NCBI GenBank assembly: GCA_003427395.1
Contig: BFEA01000200.1
Span: forward strand, 1,696,540 to 1,718,288
Origin: Chara braunii
Taxonomy: Eukaryota > Streptophyta > Charophyceae > Charales > Characeae
DNA: 21,749 bases
Direction of reading: 5' to 3'
Shown here: in pieces, positions 17,664 to 21,749 of the stretch
Position numbering within the stretch: the stretch's first letter is position 1
How the letters are laid out: each line of letters begins with the position of its first letter
Translations under genes and position numbers: made by a program
Notes under the pieces: model-generated
Told to the model about the DNA's origin: nothing
Database searches by the model: none
The model's input: only the letters and a program-made list of their open reading frames with translations

Positions 17664-17830
17664 GTGCGGACTCGACATGGCAGGAGTAAGGAAACAGACA
17701 TCTGAGTCGATCCTCGATAGAATTGAGTATGGGAAAAAACCAGTTCGAGGTTTCAGGCCATTGCAAATCCGATGATGGTATCGGATTCCACGAAAAAAAA
17801 AAAAAAAAAAGAGCAGACTCGACAAGGCAG
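17664..17830 (+). mobile_element. 127-bp poly(A)-tailed insertion with flanking direct repeats
   Basis: A 127-bp segment (17684-17810) ends with 18 A. It is flanked by 20-bp direct repeats, 17664-17683 and 17811-17830, identical at 17 of 20 positions and sharing the core GACTCGACA and GGCAG. Just before the A tail lies a perfect 8-bp hairpin (AATCCGAT, loop GATGGT, ATCGGATT, 17766-17787). A tail of A directly abutting a target-site duplication is the mark of LINE-mediated retroposition. The source RNA is not recognised: no clear A or B box. It could be a short SINE or a processed small RNA. Confidence 0.55.
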
Positions 17831-18530
17831 TATGCAGGGGCTGTATCGAAGAAAATAGTAATAATAAATAATAAAATAAAGTGAGGATGTATCTTTCCGG
17901 GTTCTAGCGGAAGATTCATCCTCATTATCTACGAGTTGGTAATTGCGACATTGTCGTGACTTGTCACAGTAATTGTCATGACCACATGGACTGTCATCCG
18001 CCCGGTTGGGTTGCAAGGTCGGGTTCGGCATCGCTATCTTCATGGCTGTACGTTGAAAGGACAGCGCTATTGATATGGGCGATCCATGAGCTAGCGGGTG
18101 CAGGGGCGGGACCACGGACGGAAAGAAAAGCGTCACAGAGAGAGCCCCGACTACTGTGATCCTGATCCGACTATCGTGGTTCTATCGTGTCTTAGATTCC
18201 ACATGGACATAGCCTCGGCCGTATGAGCCTGGCCAATGAGTTGACCTGCTGCATTAGGAAGAGAGAGAGAATGAGAGGGTACTTACCTAGTTAGGAGAAG
18301 GCACGCGGTTCGGTTCGTCGATGTTTGTCTGCAGACGGTGACAGAGTGACTCCCCGTTCCAGCGGATGGTGGGAGCCAACGGTCGGGAAGTACAACTCAC
18401 CGTTTCCGAACAGAGTCAGAAACGGTTGCAGCAGGCAGCAGCCGGCGGGCTATGTGTATCTGGCCATGTTCAGCTTTGGACTCAACTTCGTCCTTCTCTT
18501 CAGCTCTTGCAGTTGAAGCGGAAGGATACC
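17831..18530. other. Anonymous non-coding sequence
   Basis: Nothing recognised. It contains an A/T-rich segment near 17853-17881 and a GA-rich patch near 18260-18280. Short open frames were judged incidental. Confidence 0.4.
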
Positions 18531-18841
18531 TGTAGCGGACCCACCAGGTGTGGTGCTCTGCTAGTGGTAGATGTGGAGATGGAGGAAGAAGGGGGGAGCG
18601 AGATGGCACAACGTAGCTCCCCACGCAAGACTCCAACGCACGTACTCCAAAATGTGCAAGTGAAGAATGAGCTCGAAAACAAACAAAGGCTGGGTTATAC
18701 CCCAGCGGACTGACGGGACTGGACTGGAGTGGCTGGTACCGACAGAGGTACCGGCCTGGACTGGACTGCCCCGAATAAAACACAGGTCTGTGAGAACAGG
18801 CCAAGGGGCTGGTCTCACAGGCCCACCGGAGGTCCGCTACA
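18531..18841. repeat. 311-bp segment with 11-bp terminal inverted repeats
   Basis: TGTAGCGGACC at 18531-18541 is repeated inverted as GGTCCGCTACA at 18831-18841. Inside is a strong hairpin (CTGTGAGA at 18788-18795 with TCTCACAG at 18813-18820) and repeated GGTACC and CTGGACTGGACTG phrases. The size fits a MITE, but I see no matching target-site duplication outside the ends, so this is tentative. Confidence 0.3.
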
Positions 18842-19982
18842 CGATCCTCGACCTGTGATGGATCGCCTAGATACAAGCATGCTTCCGCCAAAAAGCGGAA
18901 CTCTACCAAAGAAAAGAAACCTGAGTAGTCTAGGATGCGAAGCAAGCTCCATGCTGAGTCTATGCGATACAACCTAGGATATAAAATGTCACAAAACAAC
19001 AATGTCACAACTAACAACCTAAGTAAAAGCAAAAACAACTAACTAGCATACATGTCCTAGGAAAGCAAAAGCAACTAACTAGCATACATGTCCTAGGAAA
19101 GCAGAAAGTAGTGACAACTAGATCCTAGAATGTTGGAGGCAGTAGCCTCATTCTGGGAACAACTGACTAGTGTATAAGTCCTAAGAACAACAAAAGCATA
19201 ACAACTAAATCCTAGAAATGTCAGAGGCAGTAGCCTCAGTCTGAGAGCAACAAAGCAACAACAAGTCAATCATATGTCACATGAGAAGTGTGTCGCAAAC
19301 CAAAGGGTGGGATGGTCTCTGAGGGTGGCAAATGCAGCTTAGGGGTCGAAAACTCCTAAGGGCATCCACACATAGATAACAGGGAGACACATGTCATCAG
19401 GCTCAATAAGGGTAGGGAACTGAGAGCGAACAGAACCAATGACCCTAACAGATAAACCATCGGGGCAAGTAATGTTCGACTAAGGGGTGACCGCTATGGA
19501 GGGTCGACCATGGGAATAAGGGAGCCAGGTATACTGGGCGCACCTAGATGAAGCATGCGGGGCTGCCTAACTAGGGCGTGAGGGTCGGCGAAGGGTAGAA
19601 AAATGATGGGTAAGGGAATCATGCAAATGACTCCTAAAGTGAGGGAAGTCGGAGTTAGATCCGTAAGATGGGAAGCCAGGGCAACGCTACGGTCCCGATG
19701 CCTATGCGTATACCAAGGGAGAGCCCAAGTGAGAGGAACCCGGCTACAGGGAGACCATCATGCGACACAGCAGGGTACTGTACAGGGTAGAGTGGTAAGA
19801 GAGTGGCGACGTCTGAAGTAGGCAGAGCTGATCGTGATGAAGTCCATGAAGCTGCCGATGACGTCCACGATGAGAAGTCCGGAATGCCGTCGAGGAAGAG
19901 CCGCAGCGTCGACGAGCTGAAGTAGCAAAACTGATGTGGATGGAGTACTGAGAAGTCAAAGACGGGGGAAGGTAAGTCAGAG
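18842..19982 (-). repeat. 3' non-coding region and possible LTR of the chromovirus
   Basis: This lies downstream of the chromodomain stop of the minus-strand element, where its 3' untranslated region and 3' LTR should be. It holds a 36-bp tandem duplication (19036-19071, 19072-19107), an ~88-bp diverged duplication (about 19110 and 19198), and two identical GAGGC-AGTA-GCCTC hairpins (19136-19149 and 19224-19237). Internal tandem repeats of this kind are common in LTRs. No polypurine tract or TG...CA ends could be fixed, and the partner LTR is outside the window, so the LTR assignment is inference. Confidence 0.4.
19036..19107. repeat. 36-bp tandem duplication
   Basis: Two adjacent 36-bp units beginning CAACTAACTAGCATACATGT, differing at two positions near their ends. 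Confidence 0.9.
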
Positions 19983-21749
19983 TCAATCGTCGTATCGAGC
20001 AGGACGACGACGAGTGCGCTGTGGACGCTCAGAAGCATCCGGCTGCTGCTGAAGGTCTGCCGCAGATGGAGCAGGCTCGACTTCAGCGGTCTCCTCATCC
20101 GGAGGAGAAGGAGGAGGGTCAGTGGGCTGAGGAGGAGCAGTGAACCCAGCACGACGAGCACGGTCATAGGCACGCACCAACATGCGAGCGTGCTGCAAGT
20201 GCTCGAGGGGCTCCCAGGTAGCCTCCTCATCAGGGTAACCCTTCCAACGTACGAGATACTCGACGTGGGGAGGGTTGTCGTCGGTGACTCGGCGACCAAT
20301 GATGTCTGAAACGAGGAACTCCTCGTGATCGTCCACCATGATGGGTGGAGGGCGCTCGTATGATCACCCAGCGAAACGCTCAGACGGTCTGCGGTAAGGA
20401 CGCAGTAACGAGATGTGGTAGACATCGTGCACACGAGCCTTGCGTAGGTAGTCGGGCAGCTTCACACGGAAGCTGACCGGGCTAGATGCCGTATCAGAAG
20501 CGACGGCCTGGAGGATGCGGCATGGGCCAAAGAAGAGACGCCGAAACTTGCGAAGCGTGTCCGCTTCGAGCTGTGAGTGGCGGGCGTCGATAATCACATC
20601 ATCACCGACTTTGAATGGATGATCCATCTTCGATCGGTTCGCACGTGCTGCCATGCGAGTCTGGGAAGCGGCTATGTGCTCATGTGCGGTCTTCATGATC
20701 GACGTTATGTGTGCAACCCAATCGTCCAGCGCGGGACAACTCGTGTCGGGGTGCAGCTGGGACGGTCGAAGGAAGTCCGAGGGAACACGAGGGTGATAGC
20801 CGAGGTCGCAATAGTAAGGCAACATCCCCGTGGCTGGCGAAACGGCGTGGTTGTAGGCTATCTCCGCGTGGGCAAGATGAAGATCCCACTGCTGGTCGTC
20901 ACGAACAATCTTTCGAAGAATATTTCCGAGAGTCCTGTTCGTGATCTCGGTCTGACCATCAGTCTGAGGATGGTAAGACGAGGAGAAGCGGAGCTGAGTG
21001 CCGTATACCTCGTGGAGCTGTCGTCAGAATCGGCTGGTAAAGCGCGGGTCACGGTCAGATATGATGCTCAGAGGTAAGCCGTGGTCACGCACGACTCGGT
21101 CAAACACGATGTCGGCGACCTCACGTGCACTGATGGCATAGCGGCACGGAACAAAGCGTGCACGCTTCGTGAAGCGGTCGACGACGACCAGGATAGCATC
21201 ATGACCGCGAGGGGTCGGAGGATGAAGAGGACCGATAAAGTCCATCGAGATGGACTGCCAACGACCCTTAGGGATAGGAAGAGGCAGGAGCAAACCATAA
21301 GGCAGGTGGTTCACATTGTTCACCTCCTGACAGGTGGGACACTCTGCGACGTAGTCCTTCACAAAGTCCTTGCGCTTCGGCCAGAGGTACAGGCGGCTCA
21401 CACGAACCAACGTCTTGTGAAAGCCCATTTGACCGGCAGCTGCCTGGTCATGGAACTCTGCTACTGCTTGGACACGTAGCTGTCCAGTGGAGGGAACGCA
21501 AATACGGGGCTCTCTGGTGCCCTGTGAACCGTGCCAGTACACAAGACCGTTGTCCCCGAGAGAGTAGTTCGGGACGGTCTTGCCACTCCGAAGGGTCGCG
21601 TGGATGTCGCGATAGTCGGGGCAGTGGCGGTACTAAGTGCGAAACTCGTCAATCACCGAGTGGTGGACGGTGGTGACCGAGATGGAAGAGGGCTGGATGT
21701 GCTCCTGGTCGTGGTCAGGGCGCCGGGATAGGGCATCTGCGACCCGATT
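19983..21749 (-). pseudogene. Ty3/gypsy chromovirus pol 3' half: RNase H end, integrase, chromodomain
   Basis: One uninterrupted frame, broken only by stops at 21633-21635, 21024-21026 and 20364-20366, enters from the right edge with the RNase H ending NRVADALSRRPD. The zinc-binding part of integrase follows (EFHDQAAAGQMGFHKT ... CPTC). The second His of the usual GHxG is Gln here. The DDE core has Asp at 21242-21240 (SMDFIGPL), Asp at 21056-21054 (SDRDPRF) and Glu at 20948-20946 (QTDGQTEITN), i.e. D-61-D-35-E. The TGA at 21024 replaces a Trp expected after TSRF. Next come the C-terminal GPY/F-like part (FKVGDDVIID, RRLFFGPCRIL, ARVHDVYHISLLRPYR) and the chromodomain (EEFLVSDIIGRR, VEYLVRWKGYPDEEATWEPL). 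A Pro/Glu-rich then Arg-rich tail ends at 19983. The chromodomain steers integration to marked chromatin. No frameshifts were seen, so this copy is younger than the 1491-11711 element. Confidence 0.92.

Noticed and set aside
17159-17775. Two plus-strand frames of 90 and 98 codons
   Set aside because: Lysine-rich, no recognised motif, and the second one runs into the poly(A)-tailed insertion.
18980-18986. TATAAAA as a plus-strand promoter
   Set aside because: No gene follows on the plus strand, and the surrounding element is on the minus strand.
18397-19038. Minus-strand 213-codon open frame beginning with a leucine-rich run
   Set aside because: No family features, crosses the inverted-repeat segment, and has a composition like translated non-coding DNA.
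19655-20434. Minus-strand 259-codon open frame
   Set aside because: It overlaps the chromodomain in a different frame; the Ser/Leu-rich translation is a shadow, and its downstream part shows no motif.
20577-21077. Plus-strand 166-codon open frame
   Set aside because: Antisense to the integrase core, which is securely identified on the minus strand.

Overview
This is repeat-dense eukaryotic nuclear DNA with no intact conventional gene that I can support. The likely source is a charophyte green alga, probably Chara. Two observations suggest it: a decayed trihelix Myb/SANT-like protein of a type I associate with the Chara genome, and Ty3/gypsy polyproteins of the style I associate with the same genome. 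That is recognition from memory, not a search. Almost all coding sequence is broken by stops and frameshifts, so this is old transposable-element DNA.

Layout. (1) Positions 297-1474 (+) are a Myb/SANT-like DNA-binding protein pseudogene. It abuts the broken 3' end of (2), a roughly 10.2-kb Ty3/gypsy-related element on the minus strand (11711 down to 1491). Read on its own strand, this element has eight short ORFs: R1, R2, A, B, C, D, F and E. A conventional gag with a CCHC knuckle, an aspartic protease, a reverse transcriptase and an RNase H follow. The integrase and 3' LTR are missing. (3) Positions 11712-12355 are non-coding and hold a G7/C7 hairpin and possible splice signals. (4) Positions 12356-15287 are about 32 copies of a 91-bp tandem repeat, with a 613-bp higher-order block present twice. 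(5) Positions 15288-18841 are mostly anonymous DNA with small RNA-derived pieces: a tRNA-like (SINE-like) head with A and B boxes, a U6 snRNA-like sequence with an internal 36-bp duplication, a 127-bp poly(A)-tailed insertion between near-identical 20-bp repeats, and a 311-bp segment with 11-bp inverted ends. (6) Positions 18842-21749 are the 3' half of a Ty3/gypsy chromovirus on the minus strand: end of RNase H, integrase with D-61-D-35-E spacing, chromodomain, then a non-coding 3' region with short repeats. It runs off the right edge.

The most unusual feature is the 5' half of the first element. ORFs A, B and C look paralogous to one another, as do D with E and R1 with R2. Most junctions place a stop codon within 0-26 nt of the next ATG, often in a different frame. 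That resembles a bacterial operon or a stop-start-coupled retroelement more than a normal gypsy gag. The functions of these modules are unknown to me.
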